A DNA stretch of 64,000 nucleotides from Chloroflexota bacterium. Its GTDB lineage: Bacteria > Chloroflexota > Anaerolineae > Aggregatilineales > Phototrophicaceae. The DNA lies in contig JAPOVL010000051.1 of NCBI GenBank assembly GCA_026708115.1, positions 1-64,000 on the forward strand, given 5' to 3'. The notes under the pieces were generated by a model that saw only the letters and a program-made list of their open reading frames with translations, searched no databases and had not been told where the DNA came from. Shown here in pieces: positions 46,088 to 55,516 of the stretch; the stretch's first letter is position 1, and every line of letters starts with the position of its first letter. The translations under genes were made by a program, and so were the position numbers.

Positions 46088-47743
46088 ATGTCAGATAAAA
46101 ACACCGCTTCAATTCAGTCCTTGCTTAGGTATTCTTTACCATTGGGCGCGAGCATTGTAGCCGGCGACCCGGAAACGCAAGTGAATTGGTCGGTCACTAT
46201 TCGCGCGCAACCTCCCGTCTTCCCTGACATTTACGGTGGGGAGCTGGCGCTGGTATCTATGGACGTCTTGCGCAGTTTCGATGATCGGCTGCGTTTGGCA
46301 GGTGTGATTCGTCTCTTGTCAGATATCGGCGTCAAAGCGGTACTCGCGACGGGCGAAACCAGCCAGAGCGCTAAAGATGCCGCTAACGAATGCGGGACGG
46401 TTTTGGTATCAGTGCCCCTAGATACCAGCTTGACGACCGTTGAGCGCGCAGTAAATTCTCTGCTATTGAACCAATCTGCGCGTCTGACGGAGAGAGCGAT
46501 CGAGATCCAACGGCAATTGACGCGCTTGGCTGCCGAGAATCGTGATCTTGGCAGCCTCTTGCAAGTTATGTCACGATCGACGGGAAAGCCCATTGTCATT
46601 CACGACGATGCTGGTCTGATGATTTCCCAGGTCTATCCCAATATTGGCCGCCGCAGCTCAAACGGCCGCTATCCGCCCGCAGAATTGCCCTTGGGGGATT
46701 TCCAAACCTGGTTGAGCCAAGAAGCGCCCTCCAGCCAAGGTGTGATCACCCAAAGCCCCTTGGGCTTTACCACGGTGCTAAAGGTGGAAAAGCGCGTGGC
46801 GGGTTATCTTTCGCTGGTGGATCAAAAGAGCGACCTGGATGAATTCGGCCGCTTGGTCTTGGTCTATGGCGCCGACGTTTGCGCGATAGAAATGGCCAAG
46901 AACCGCGCCATCGCTTCGGCCGTTGAGCAGGCGCGAGGCGACTGGATACAGATGTGGCTGAGTGGTACGCCGGCAGACGACGACTTGTTGCGTACACGCG
47001 CGCAGCAGGCGGGCTTCCAGCCCGGCTCCAGCTTCGTTGTGTCCGTGTTCCGCGCGATCACGCAGTCCGGCCAGTCGCTTTCCCTGGAAACACTGATTTC
47101 GCTGGTACGCGATGATATGTCGCGCCGCCAGCTCAACGGGGCAGTTGGACAATATGTGGATGCGATTGTGGCCTTGTATCCGCTGGACGAAGATGATGCT
47201 GCGGGATTGTCGAGAACGCGTACAACAATCGAAAATGTACGCGGGCAAATCTCCAGCCGCCTTGCGAATGGCTTGATTGCGGCGGGCATAAGTCGTCGCG
47301 CGACGGGGCTTTCCATGTTGCGGGACGCCTACCGCGAGGCCAAGGACGCTGTTGGCATTTCCTACCAGCTTAGCGACCGCGATACGACGACATTCTACGG
47401 CGATCTGAAATTGTTTCAGCTGCTTCTGGCGTTGAAGGAACGGAACCTGGACAATCTTCATCAGTTCTACGACGATGCCTTGGGTCCGCTAGTTGAGCAT
47501 GACAAACGCAAACAAAGCGACCTGATCCGGACCTTGAGCGGATTCTTTGAAGCGAACGGGAATCTGGCGAAGGCGGCGCAAGCCCTTGATGTGCACCGCA
47601 ATACCTTGGTCTATCGGCTGGAGCGGATAGCCGAGCTCACTAAATTGGACCTGGACGACTCGGACAATCGACTAATCTTGCATTTGGCGCTCAAAACCCA
47701 GCGCGTGTTGGCAACGATTCCCGGGCAGGGATCGACTGCATGA
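46088..47743 (+). CDS. PucR family transcriptional regulator 1
   Basis: A 551-residue regulator. The N-terminal 130 residues are a PucR-type ligand-binding domain, followed by a helix (LTERAIEIQRQLTRLAAENRD) and a GAF-like middle region. The C-terminus (about 480-545) is the HTH_30/PucR DNA-binding domain with VHRNTLVYRLERI. PucR proteins in other bacteria control purine and nitrogen metabolism. It is convergent with gltB, 67 bp away, and paralogous to the regulator at 52805-54451. The ligand is unknown. Confidence 0.88.
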   Translation: MSDKNTASIQSLLRYSLPLGASIVAGDPETQVNWSVTIRAQPPVFPDIYGGELALVSMDVLRSFDDRLRLAGVIRLLSDIGVKAVLATGETSQSAKDAANECGTVLVSVPLDTSLTTVERAVNSLLLNQSARLTERAIEIQRQLTRLAAENRDLGSLLQVMSRSTGKPIVIHDDAGLMISQVYPNIGRRSSNGRYPPAELPLGDFQTWLSQEAPSSQGVITQSPLGFTTVLKVEKRVAGYLSLVDQKSDLDEFGRLVLVYGADVCAIEMAKNRAIASAVEQARGDWIQMWLSGTPADDDLLRTRAQQAGFQPGSSFVVSVFRAITQSGQSLSLETLISLVRDDMSRRQLNGAVGQYVDAIVALYPLDEDDAAGLSRTRTTIENVRGQISSRLANGLIAAGISRRATGLSMLRDAYREAKDAVGISYQLSDRDTTTFYGDLKLFQLLLALKERNLDNLHQFYDDALGPLVEHDKRKQSDLIRTLSGFFEANGNLAKAAQALDVHRNTLVYRLERIAELTKLDLDDSDNRLILHLALKTQRVLATIPGQGSTA

Positions 47744-47772
47744 GCAACATGTTTGAGCATTTGTCATGATGG

Positions 47773-47805
47773 AAAGCTGCCGGCATGCACACCGGCAGCT
47801 TTTGA
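47773..47805. terminator. Bidirectional terminator between the PucR gene and gltB
   Basis: AAAGCTGCCGG (47773-47783) and CCGGCAGCTTT (47792-47802) form a perfect 11-bp stem with an eight-base loop, flanked by A's on the left and T's on the right. It lies between two convergent genes and can serve both. Confidence 0.85.
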
Positions 47806-47810
47806 TTTGA

Positions 47811-50800
47811 CTAGCTTTCGTTGATGATTTTGCGCGCGACTGGCGGCGCGATCTTCACGAAGTGGTCTTCGGGGCGCTTCAGCAGGGCATAGAGCGGCTC
47901 TGCGGCCTGCGACTGATGATTCTCCTCGAGCGTACGGATATAGGCATTCAAGAGTTCGCGCACATCCTGATGTCCCTCGTCGTCCAAGGGCTGCACCTCG
48001 ACCACAGATCCGGAAGCGATACGGCGTCTGATCGCGTCGACAGTCAGATTCATTGCCGGCTGAACGCGTTGATATACGACACCACCGGTCATGCCGGCGC
48101 ACATCCAGGGTCCGGGGTCGCCCAAGACGACCGCGCGTCCGGATGTCATATACTCGAAGGCATAGCCCTTTAGGTTGGCGCGCGCGCCTAAACCGCCGAG
48201 TCCGTCCTGCAATGGTTCGGTGATTTCGCCTCCAAACACCACGTCGGCGCCGCTCATGCGGATGCAGGCTCGCGTATCGGCGTTGCCTTGCACGATAAAA
48301 AGGCCGCCTTGCGCGCCATAGGCGAAGCTCTTGCCGACCGAGCCGTCCAAACGACGCCCATTATGATTCAAGCCTTTCAAAATGGAGATCTTGCTGCCTA
48401 CGGCGCATTTGCCCACGCCATCCTGCGCGCCGCCTTCGACCAGGACGTTAACCGGGTCATCCAGGAACGCGGCCAGGCCGTTACCGGGAATCGCCGAATT
48501 ACTGAAGCTAAGATTAATGGCGCGTATCCGGTCGCCGTGTGGAACGGACTTGCGCTGGATGGCCCCAGCGAGATGCGTACCCAGGGCGCGGTCCATCGCC
48601 ATGACTTGCTCATCGTCATAGGTCAGTTCGTATTCCCCCTTGCTGACGTACTCGGCAACGATATCGGTTATTTGCTTGCTGACGGTGTTGCGCGGCCGTG
48701 TGACACGACGCCCGCCGGGCTGCGCGCGATCTTTTTGCACGCTCGGCACCGAACGAAGCAAGTCGGTCAGGTCGATCCGGTCGTGGTGCGAGCGCTGTAC
48801 CAGCAAGTCGGCGCGACCGACGATATCTTGCAAGTTGCTGATGCCCATCTTCGCCAGCCACTTGCGGATGTCATCGCCCAGGGCGTCAAACATGGTGACG
48901 ATGCTCTCGGCCGATCCGCGTTCCTCAAAGGGGCGGAATGCCTTGAAATTGCGCTTTTCAGCTTCTTCCTTGGTTTTGACATGAGTGGTAATGCCGACGT
49001 GGCAGGTTCCGTCGTGGCAGCCGCGGCAAATGGTGCAGCCGACCGCTACCATTGCCAGCGTGGCGAAGCCCACGCGATTTGCGCCCAGGCAGACCATCTT
49101 TATCACATCGCGGCCGCTTTTCATGCCGCCGTCAACCCAGATCTCCACATCGTCGCGCAGTCCACTATGGATCAGATGACGATGCGCCATCCAAACACCG
49201 ATTTCGGCGGGCAAGCCAACGTGGCGCAAGGCGTGCGCGCGCGCGGCGCCGGTACTGCCCGTATATCCCGTGATAGTGATGATGTCGGCGCCTGCCTTGG
49301 CGACGCCAACTGCGATAATGCCGATGCCGGGCACCACTGGCAGCTTGACCGAAACTTTGGCGTGCGGATTCGCGGTCTTGAGTTCATCGATCAATTGCGC
49401 CAAGTCTTCAATTGAGTACAAATCGTGATTGTTGCTGGGAGAGATCAAGCCGATACCCGGCGTTGTGCTGCGGACGGCGGCAATCTGCTCGGTAACCTTG
49501 TAGCCGGGCAGGTGACCGCCTTCGCCCGGTTTCGCCCCTTGTCCGATTTTGATCTCGATATAGTCGGCACTGTTCAAGAAGGCGATGTTGACGCCAAAAC
49601 GGCCCGAGGCCACTTGTTGCCCGCGATTGCGAGGATACTTGCCCAGCAAGTCGTGAATCTCGCCACCTTCGCCGTTCATACAGATAATGTTGAGTTGGTG
49701 AGCCGCTTCAAAATAGGAGCGATAGGCTAGTTCACCCTGCGACCCAAAGGACATGGCGCTGATCAAGACAGGCATGTCATAGCCCTTGATGCTGATATCA
49801 ACATCGTCCGGGTTTAGCGGCGTCGAGCTCTCTTTCAATGACATAATGTGCCTGATTGACACCGGCATGCGGTCTTCCAGACTCATGAGCGTGTCGGTGT
49901 AATCTTCGAATGTCAATTCACCGTGAGCGACCGCCTCGGCTTTCTTCCACATCTTGGGATAGAAGCGCTCCGGGTTCTTCAAGCGCGCGCGCACCTCGCC
50001 GCGAAATTCTTTGGCGCGCTCTTCGGCGTCGTTCGTCAGCGCAGTCCAGGTTAAGCCGCGGCCGGTCGAGCCGAAGTAATTCGGCGTTCCCAGCAAGTTG
50101 ACCAGGTTCTTGGACAGACCGATCGAACTGAAGCTATGACCGTATCCGCGCAATTCGTGACAGCCTACGGTGGACGTGATCTTCTGGAGCGCGGCATGGA
50201 TCGCCTTCAGCGAATTGCCGAGATATGTTTTGATGTGGTCATCTGTCAGCGGATTCTTGCTGCCGCGCGGGGCAGTGCCCAAACAGACGGCGTACATGGC
50301 ATAGGGCAATATGGCGTTCGCGCCCAGGCTGAGGCAAATTGACAAGTCATGCATGTCGCGCAGCGCGCCCGAGCGAACCACCAATCCAACCCGTCTGCGC
50401 AGGTTGGGTGAATGGTCCGCCAATCTCAAGGCTTTGTCCACGGCAGCAGTCGCCAACAATGGATCGATGAACAATTCCTCGCCCGACGCCACCTTGTTGT
50501 CGTCGAGAATGATGCATTGAACGCCGGCCAGTACATCTTCAACCGCGCGCCCCTGAAGCATTTCGATGGCTTGGTCGATTGACATGTCTGCCGGGCAGCC
50601 CATTGAAAGGAAGCTGACACGATCTTCAAAGACATCGGCAAGATCCTGGATCATCATGGTGCCGTATTGCGATGCGATATCGCGGAGCAGCGCCGTATCT
50701 TCGAAGTCGGGTATTGATTCAAGCAGAAGGGGGATTTCCAGGCGGATCAAGGTCGCTTCATCGTCTCGTCCAAGAGCGACTTCCGGGCGCGCGCCAATGA

Positions 50801-52502
50801 GCACCTGGGAAGAAAATTGTGATTGCTCGCGCTCGCGATCAATCGACGGGTTGGTCACGACGGCGATCGTCTCTTTGAAATAATCCGCCAAATTGACGCG
50901 CAAGTTGCTCAACGCGGCCACGGGACCGTCCCAACCGAGACTGCCTATTTGCTCCTTGGCGTTTTCGGCCAGCGACGACATAACTTCGACGTGGTAACGC
51001 TCCCAACCGAAGCCGGACATGACAGCGGCATTGACTTTGGCCGGCGCATCGGACCAGGGCAACTTAGCGGCGGTCTTGCGCGCTTCGGGCGCTTTCTCCA
51101 ACACGGCTACCGGCGCCGTCTCCATTTGTAGCTGTCGGCCGCCATCCGGCGTCGGAGGCATGGGGTAGTTGCCGCTTGGCTCTCCGCGACCATTGCCGGA
51201 GCTGGAAACCCAGATGTCGGACCCGGGCGATTCACCGGGCTTGCGGTCCCGATACTTGTTGTAGACATATCTCTGAATTGCCGGATAGTCGAGAACTTGA
51301 ATCGAGTGTCCGGTGTTGATCTCGAGAGCGATCTTTTCGCCAGGGGCCATCGGTTTGGGGCTGACAGACATGGAGTCGAGCGGATAAACCCCGCGTTCCG
51401 ACGAAACAAAATACTCTTTCTCGGTTTCCCCAAACCAGAGCGGACGCAATCCCAGCGCGTCGACGCTGAATACTGCCAGATTGCCCAATCGAGAGGCGAC
51501 GGCAGCCGGACCCTGCGCGAAGGGACCAAATGATTGCCGGATTTCGTCGTACATATCGTGGATTTCCGGCGCGTCCTGAATCAAATCGTGGCTGAATGGC
51601 GGGAAAACGTGTTCCATGGCTTCAATCAGGTCGAGGCCGTGGCGCATACACAATGCGTAGATAGTCCGGTCGACATCCTGGGAGTCCGATCCGTTTTCCA
51701 CCATCGGTATCTTCAGCATTTCCGATTCCAGCCGGAAACGGGAAATGGTGTTAAATTCGCCATTGTGTCCGATCAGACAGAAGGGCTGCGCGCGTTCAAA
51801 GATCGGGTTGGTATTTGTGCTGTAGCGAGCGTGTCCCATGGTGAGCGACGAGGCGTAGTCCGGGTCGCGCAATTCCGGGTAGTAGCGTCGCAGAATCTCG
51901 ATGGTGCCTTGCACTTTGTAGACCACGCTGTGCGAGGAGAACGATGGAAAATGCACACCGAGATCGGCTTCCAACTGGACCTGCAGTTCGAAGAGCGTCG
52001 CATCCAGCATCGCAGATGGCACTTGACCGTTGATACCGGCGATCTGCCAAAAGACGGGTTCATTCTTTTCCGCATTAGGTCCCAGAACCTGGGAATTCAC
52101 GCGGCTGCTGCGGTCGATCAATATGTGCAGACCGGATTCGCTGATATGACGGCAGATCTGATCAATGATGTTTTGCGATCGCGCGCGATCGGTGGCGGGA
52201 ATCATCACGTGGGCAACCCAGAAATTGCGGTCGGTCGCCAATGAAGATCTTAGCCCGGCTTCTGCTAGCCACTTGGTCCAGAGCTGACGGGGGATATCCG
52301 TCAATACGCCAACGCCATCGCCTTCGCCATTGATGTAACCAGTGCGATGCCCCATGCGCGTCAATGCTTCTATTGTTCGTTTTACGTTGCCGTGCGTGGC
52401 CTGGCCGCCCTTACGCACGGAACAAATAAGCGCACATGCGTCGCGATGATCGCGATCGATGCGATGAAGGTCGGCAAAGTTATCGTTCTGGGAATGAGTC
52501 AT
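47811..52502 (-). CDS. gltB: Glutamate synthase, large subunit (GOGAT alpha chain)
   Basis: This 1563-residue enzyme makes two glutamates from glutamine and 2-oxoglutarate. Domains in order: N-terminal glutaminase with the candidate nucleophile Cys in RDACALIC near residue 26, a central domain, the FMN/2-oxoglutarate synthase barrel (about 860-1240; NGEGGEIHDLLGKYPRN, GQGAKPGEGGHLPG), the 3Fe-4S Cys motif CTICRGCHDGTC near 1150, and the C-terminal GXGXG beta-helix (about 1310-1550). The usual small subunit gltD is not in the window. I set ATG at 52500-52502, with AGGAGG eight bases upstream; a longer frame to 52535 lacks this. Confidence 0.92.
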   Translation of the reverse strand: MTHSQNDNFADLHRIDRDHRDACALICSVRKGGQATHGNVKRTIEALTRMGHRTGYINGEGDGVGVLTDIPRQLWTKWLAEAGLRSSLATDRNFWVAHVMIPATDRARSQNIIDQICRHISESGLHILIDRSSRVNSQVLGPNAEKNEPVFWQIAGINGQVPSAMLDATLFELQVQLEADLGVHFPSFSSHSVVYKVQGTIEILRRYYPELRDPDYASSLTMGHARYSTNTNPIFERAQPFCLIGHNGEFNTISRFRLESEMLKIPMVENGSDSQDVDRTIYALCMRHGLDLIEAMEHVFPPFSHDLIQDAPEIHDMYDEIRQSFGPFAQGPAAVASRLGNLAVFSVDALGLRPLWFGETEKEYFVSSERGVYPLDSMSVSPKPMAPGEKIALEINTGHSIQVLDYPAIQRYVYNKYRDRKPGESPGSDIWVSSSGNGRGEPSGNYPMPPTPDGGRQLQMETAPVAVLEKAPEARKTAAKLPWSDAPAKVNAAVMSGFGWERYHVEVMSSLAENAKEQIGSLGWDGPVAALSNLRVNLADYFKETIAVVTNPSIDREREQSQFSSQVLIGARPEVALGRDDEATLIRLEIPLLLESIPDFEDTALLRDIASQYGTMMIQDLADVFEDRVSFLSMGCPADMSIDQAIEMLQGRAVEDVLAGVQCIILDDNKVASGEELFIDPLLATAAVDKALRLADHSPNLRRRVGLVVRSGALRDMHDLSICLSLGANAILPYAMYAVCLGTAPRGSKNPLTDDHIKTYLGNSLKAIHAALQKITSTVGCHELRGYGHSFSSIGLSKNLVNLLGTPNYFGSTGRGLTWTALTNDAEERAKEFRGEVRARLKNPERFYPKMWKKAEAVAHGELTFEDYTDTLMSLEDRMPVSIRHIMSLKESSTPLNPDDVDISIKGYDMPVLISAMSFGSQGELAYRSYFEAAHQLNIICMNGEGGEIHDLLGKYPRNRGQQVASGRFGVNIAFLNSADYIEIKIGQGAKPGEGGHLPGYKVTEQIAAVRSTTPGIGLISPSNNHDLYSIEDLAQLIDELKTANPHAKVSVKLPVVPGIGIIAVGVAKAGADIITITGYTGSTGAARAHALRHVGLPAEIGVWMAHRHLIHSGLRDDVEIWVDGGMKSGRDVIKMVCLGANRVGFATLAMVAVGCTICRGCHDGTCHVGITTHVKTKEEAEKRNFKAFRPFEERGSAESIVTMFDALGDDIRKWLAKMGISNLQDIVGRADLLVQRSHHDRIDLTDLLRSVPSVQKDRAQPGGRRVTRPRNTVSKQITDIVAEYVSKGEYELTYDDEQVMAMDRALGTHLAGAIQRKSVPHGDRIRAINLSFSNSAIPGNGLAAFLDDPVNVLVEGGAQDGVGKCAVGSKISILKGLNHNGRRLDGSVGKSFAYGAQGGLFIVQGNADTRACIRMSGADVVFGGEITEPLQDGLGGLGARANLKGYAFEYMTSGRAVVLGDPGPWMCAGMTGGVVYQRVQPAMNLTVDAIRRRIASGSVVEVQPLDDEGHQDVRELLNAYIRTLEENHQSQAAEPLYALLKRPEDHFVKIAPPVARKIINES

Positions 52503-52611
52503 CTCATTTCCTCCTAACGTCCAATGTCGTCGCACAACAAAATAAGCGTCTTTGAGGACTTATTATGAATCCAGTACAGTAAAACTGTTGTTTGACTTTT
52601 GTCACTTTGCA

Positions 52612-52635
52612 CAGTATGTATACTGCATTATACCA
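52612..52635 (-). promoter_or_regulatory. gltB extended -10 promoter with overlapping palindromic operator
   Basis: On the minus strand TGGTATAAT (52627-52635) is a perfect extended -10. Directly downstream, at the expected transcription start, lies the palindrome CAGTATGTATACTG (52612-52625). A regulator bound there would block gltB initiation. The leader from this start to the gltB ATG is about 115 nucleotides. The neighbouring PucR proteins are the obvious candidates; this is inference. Confidence 0.45.
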
Positions 52636-52804
52636 GAACTGATCGGCGGCACTATTGCTAGAAATTATGGACTATTCAAGCGTAGGCTTGGGCAAAATAT
52701 ACAAAGAGCGCAAGCCAATGTTGTTATGGACAACCAGAAACTGGAGAGCCAGTTTGCTACAAAGATGCCGTATTGCGACGAAAACGCAGTCATTTCTAGG
52801 TGAA

Positions 52805-54451
52805 TTAACTGAGAGCGAGCAATCGTCTGATGGTCAGCCCAAGGTGCAATGCCAGGCGCGTTTCCGGCCTGTTCAGGTCAATAGCGGCTATTTCGTTAAT
52901 GCGATTCATGCGATAAAGCAGTGTGTTGCGATGGACGATCAGGGATTCCGCCGTTTGCGACAGATTGCCGTGGCAATTGAAAAACGCCTCCAATGTCTTG
53001 ATCAAGTCAGCATTCTGGCGCATGTCATAGTCCATTAAGGGACCAAGTGTATCCTCGCAGAAGTCGCTTAGCTTGTCTCTGTCGGATAGGCTCAGGATGA
53101 GTTGATATACGCCCAGATCGCCTATATAGAGTGGCGAGTCGGTTTGCAGGCGCTCGGCCAATTCCATGGCTTGCACAGCGTCACGGTAACTGCTGCGCCA
53201 GCCGTTGATATCCCGTGCGATCTGGCCCAAGCCAATCGCAATGCGGTATTGTGGATACTGACGGTTCAATTCTTTACTGAACGCATTGGACAGTTCCATG
53301 CTTCGATCGACGGGATTGCTGTAATCAGTCGCGTGGAAGACGACGACTTGACCTTCTTTTTCTCTAGTCCACACCAGGGCGGAACAATTGCGGCTCGCTA
53401 TGATGGTATTCACAGTGGTTTCCAACCGCCGCAGCGAGGGACGGTTTTCGCCGCGCCAAGACAAGACAAAGGCGATATGTGTTTGTGTCATCTCGTGATT
53501 GAAGCGCTCGCCCTGGCGGATCGCCTCCTGCTGACTAACGTCGCCAAGCAAGAGTCGATCAAGGAAGGTACCGCGCAGACGCTTCTCCGTTTCGTTTACT
53601 GCTTTCTGCTTTGCCATTTCCAAAGCACAGGCAGCCGCGCCGTGCTCGCAAACCAACTGGTCAATTTCATCGAGATCGCCTTCGTGACCGATGATTGACA
53701 AGTAACCGCGGCCAACGCCCTTGGTGATCACCGGCGCAACCAAGCGGGCAACGCCGGATATTGGCAGCGCTTGCATGAGCACGGGCGGATCGATCTCGAC
53801 GACGCGGTGCCGATCATGCAATTCGACCGGCAGATTGTCCTGCTTTTTCAAAAAGAACTCGATGTCATCCCAGATTTCCACGAATTCGGGCTGGATCTTA
53901 TGCGAAAGCGGATGCAGACGCTTGTCGTGAATGACGACGGCTTTCTTGGTCAAACGCGCCATGGCAGCGATTAACTCGTCCATGCCTTCGTTGCGCGAAG
54001 AGATCTGTGTCAATTGGCGATAAATCTGGGTGGCGCGGCGTTCAACTTGTCCCTTGCGATTGACCAGCAGGCTGATAATCGTCTTCTCGATATCGCGAAT
54101 GCGCACATTGCTGGTTACGTTCAAGACCGGGAGGTTGCGGGCTTTTGCCTCGGCTAGGGCGGATGCGCTAACCGCGCCGCAAAAGGCAACGGCGGAGGCC
54201 TGCACGCCGGCGCACCACTGAATCAGTTCGGTGTCTCCATGCGCCTTTGGCGGATTGTTAACCGGCGCTATCAAGACAAGCTCGCGCTTTTGCAGTTGCT
54301 TGGAGGAGATGTCGTCTTCTGGATGGATCACCGTTGTCCATGTCACTGGGCGGTCCAGCAGACCTTCGCCCGACAGAATATACGTGCTCAACGGTAGCGC
54401 CAGCTTGCGAACTTCTTCTACCGTGATCTCTTGTGCGCTAGGTCTACTCAT
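52805..54451 (-). CDS. PucR family transcriptional regulator 2
   Basis: A 548-residue paralogue of the regulator on the other side of gltB. The N-terminal PucR domain (about 1-130: LALPLSTYILSGEGLLDRPV) is followed by a GAF-like part with VEIDPPVLMQALPISG and a C-terminal HTH_30 with VHRNTLLYRMNRINEIA near 505. It is transcribed in the direction of gltB and begins 302 bp before it. The hydrophobic gene at 54487 is 35 bp upstream in the same direction. It probably links nitrogen state to gltB expression. Confidence 0.88.
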   Translation of the reverse strand: MSRPSAQEITVEEVRKLALPLSTYILSGEGLLDRPVTWTTVIHPEDDISSKQLQKRELVLIAPVNNPPKAHGDTELIQWCAGVQASAVAFCGAVSASALAEAKARNLPVLNVTSNVRIRDIEKTIISLLVNRKGQVERRATQIYRQLTQISSRNEGMDELIAAMARLTKKAVVIHDKRLHPLSHKIQPEFVEIWDDIEFFLKKQDNLPVELHDRHRVVEIDPPVLMQALPISGVARLVAPVITKGVGRGYLSIIGHEGDLDEIDQLVCEHGAAACALEMAKQKAVNETEKRLRGTFLDRLLLGDVSQQEAIRQGERFNHEMTQTHIAFVLSWRGENRPSLRRLETTVNTIIASRNCSALVWTREKEGQVVVFHATDYSNPVDRSMELSNAFSKELNRQYPQYRIAIGLGQIARDINGWRSSYRDAVQAMELAERLQTDSPLYIGDLGVYQLILSLSDRDKLSDFCEDTLGPLMDYDMRQNADLIKTLEAFFNCHGNLSQTAESLIVHRNTLLYRMNRINEIAAIDLNRPETRLALHLGLTIRRLLALS

Positions 54452-54486
54452 GATGCCATCCAGTGCTGACAGTAAATCAATATTGC

Positions 54487-54837
54487 TTAAGTCTCATTGG
54501 CAAAAACGCCAATCCCGATCACAAAAACAGCCAGCAAGACAACTGGCAATGTCATGTCCAATTCTGGTCGTTCCAGCAGGCTGTAAATCGCTATCCCAAA
54601 ACTTATTGTTCCGGCGACCCAGGTCGAGAAACCAACACGCCACCTCCGCCGATGCTGGTATATGCCAGAGGCGATTAGCACGAACCCGGCAAATAAAGGA
54701 GAAAGCGCGTTGTGCAGCGTTAGCCAGTCTGGCGCGATGCTAGGGATGACCAAAACAGCCACCAATCCAAACCAGGTTAGGCGCTCTATCCGCAATTCAG
54801 CGCTGGTCTTCGCCAGAACAGGTTCTTCTGTAGCCAT
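54487..54837 (-). CDS. Small membrane protein, unknown
   Basis: A 116-residue protein with four predicted transmembrane segments at about 20-36, 46-60, 68-88 and 94-112 (LTWFGLVAVLVIPSIAP, LSPLFAGFVLIASGIY, STWVAGTISFGIAIYSLL, LPVVLLAVFVIGIGVF). It has no family I recognise. It lies 35 bp upstream of the second PucR gene and is preceded by a good promoter at 54904-54932. It may be an operon partner of the regulator. Confidence 0.65.
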   Translation of the reverse strand: MATEEPVLAKTSAELRIERLTWFGLVAVLVIPSIAPDWLTLHNALSPLFAGFVLIASGIYQHRRRWRVGFSTWVAGTISFGIAIYSLLERPELDMTLPVVLLAVFVIGIGVFANET

Positions 54838-54903
54838 GACAAGTTAAGTCCAGTCGCACGACGGTTTGCATATTAACGGCGGGCGCCACTGTGCTTAACT
54901 TGA

Positions 54904-54932
54904 ATTATATGGTATCGACAAAGACTTGTACA
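54904..54932 (-). promoter_or_regulatory. Promoter for the membrane protein-PucR gene pair
   Basis: On the minus strand TGTACA (54927-54932) and TATAAT (54904-54909) are separated by 17 bases. The predicted start lies about 60 bases before the ATG at 54837. TGTACA is itself palindromic. Confidence 0.5.
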
Positions 54933-55026
54933 TATTGCCTATATAATATTAGTGTATCCATTTCGGTTGAATCACTTCGTAGCCAAGCAATTACGGGTAA
55001 GTCATGCAACGGATCGCAAAGTCATT

Positions 55027-55254
55027 GTAGGGGCGAGCCCGTGGCTCGCCCACCGTTCCGGCTAGGTTTTTCGGGCGACCCACCGGTAGCTGTTGAAATT
55101 CTACCCCTCATCCCCCGGCCCCTTCTCCCACCAGGGGAGAAGGGGAGCCTTGTGACCCATATTAAGCCCTTTAAGCCCCTCTCCCTTTATGGGAGAGGGG
55201 TTTGGGGTGAGGGTCTAGGCGGTTTTTCAACAGACTCCGGTGGGTCGCCCCTAC
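55027..55254. mobile_element. Nested MITE-like palindromic element, 228 bp, no coding capacity
   Basis: Three layers are visible. The outer ends are GTAGGGGCGA (55027-55036) and its complement TCGCCCCTAC (55245-55254), with a GGGCGAGCC hairpin inside the left end. The middle layer has 26-bp inverted repeats (55073-55098 and 55225-55250) that share 23 positions, running from GGGCGACCCACCGG to TGTTGAAA. The core contains two strong hairpins, CCCCTTCTCCC with GGGAGAAGGGG (55119-55145) and CCCCTCTCCC with GGGAGAGGGG (55177-55200). No transposase is present, so it would move only with a helper. The layers suggest one element inserted in another. Confidence 0.75.
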
Positions 55255-55516
55255 CGACGACTGTTATTTTGGAGTTGCAAAAGTTAGTCGGTCCTACTCA
55301 GTCCTCGACACGGTATGCTTAACCCAAAATACCAGGGATCGCCCCTAGCGGCTGTGGGGTAGTTGTAGTTCTCAAATTCAGCCGAACTCGATACGCTGCC
55401 ATACAATGGCGTTTCGACCAGGAATCAGTCAATTGTCCAGTTCCAATTTGGGGAAGCAATGGCGGATTATCTGGCTATTGCCTGGCCGTCAGGCAAGTAA
55501 CCGGGCCGCGACTCAC
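55255..55516. other. Gap after the MITE, with a hairpin near the unknown operon end
   Basis: No gene is visible in this 262-bp region. A remnant GATCGCCCCTAGCGGCTGTGGGG (55334-55356) resembles the outer repeat. A hairpin TTGCCTG-GCCGT-CAGGCAA lies at 55478-55496, 21 bases beyond the stop of the minus-strand operon, and may act as its terminator although no T-run follows. Confidence 0.45.

Noticed and set aside
48288-49415. A 375-codon plus-strand frame opposite gltB.
   Set aside because: It is antisense to the conserved synthase and GXGXG domains of gltB and has no independent support.
52552-52803. An 83-codon plus-strand frame between gltB and the second PucR gene.
   Set aside because: It runs through the gltB promoter and operator and has no similarity or ribosome binding site.
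55027-55254. CRISPR array, because of repeated G/C-rich blocks.
   Set aside because: The blocks are inverted and nested, not direct repeats with regular spacers.
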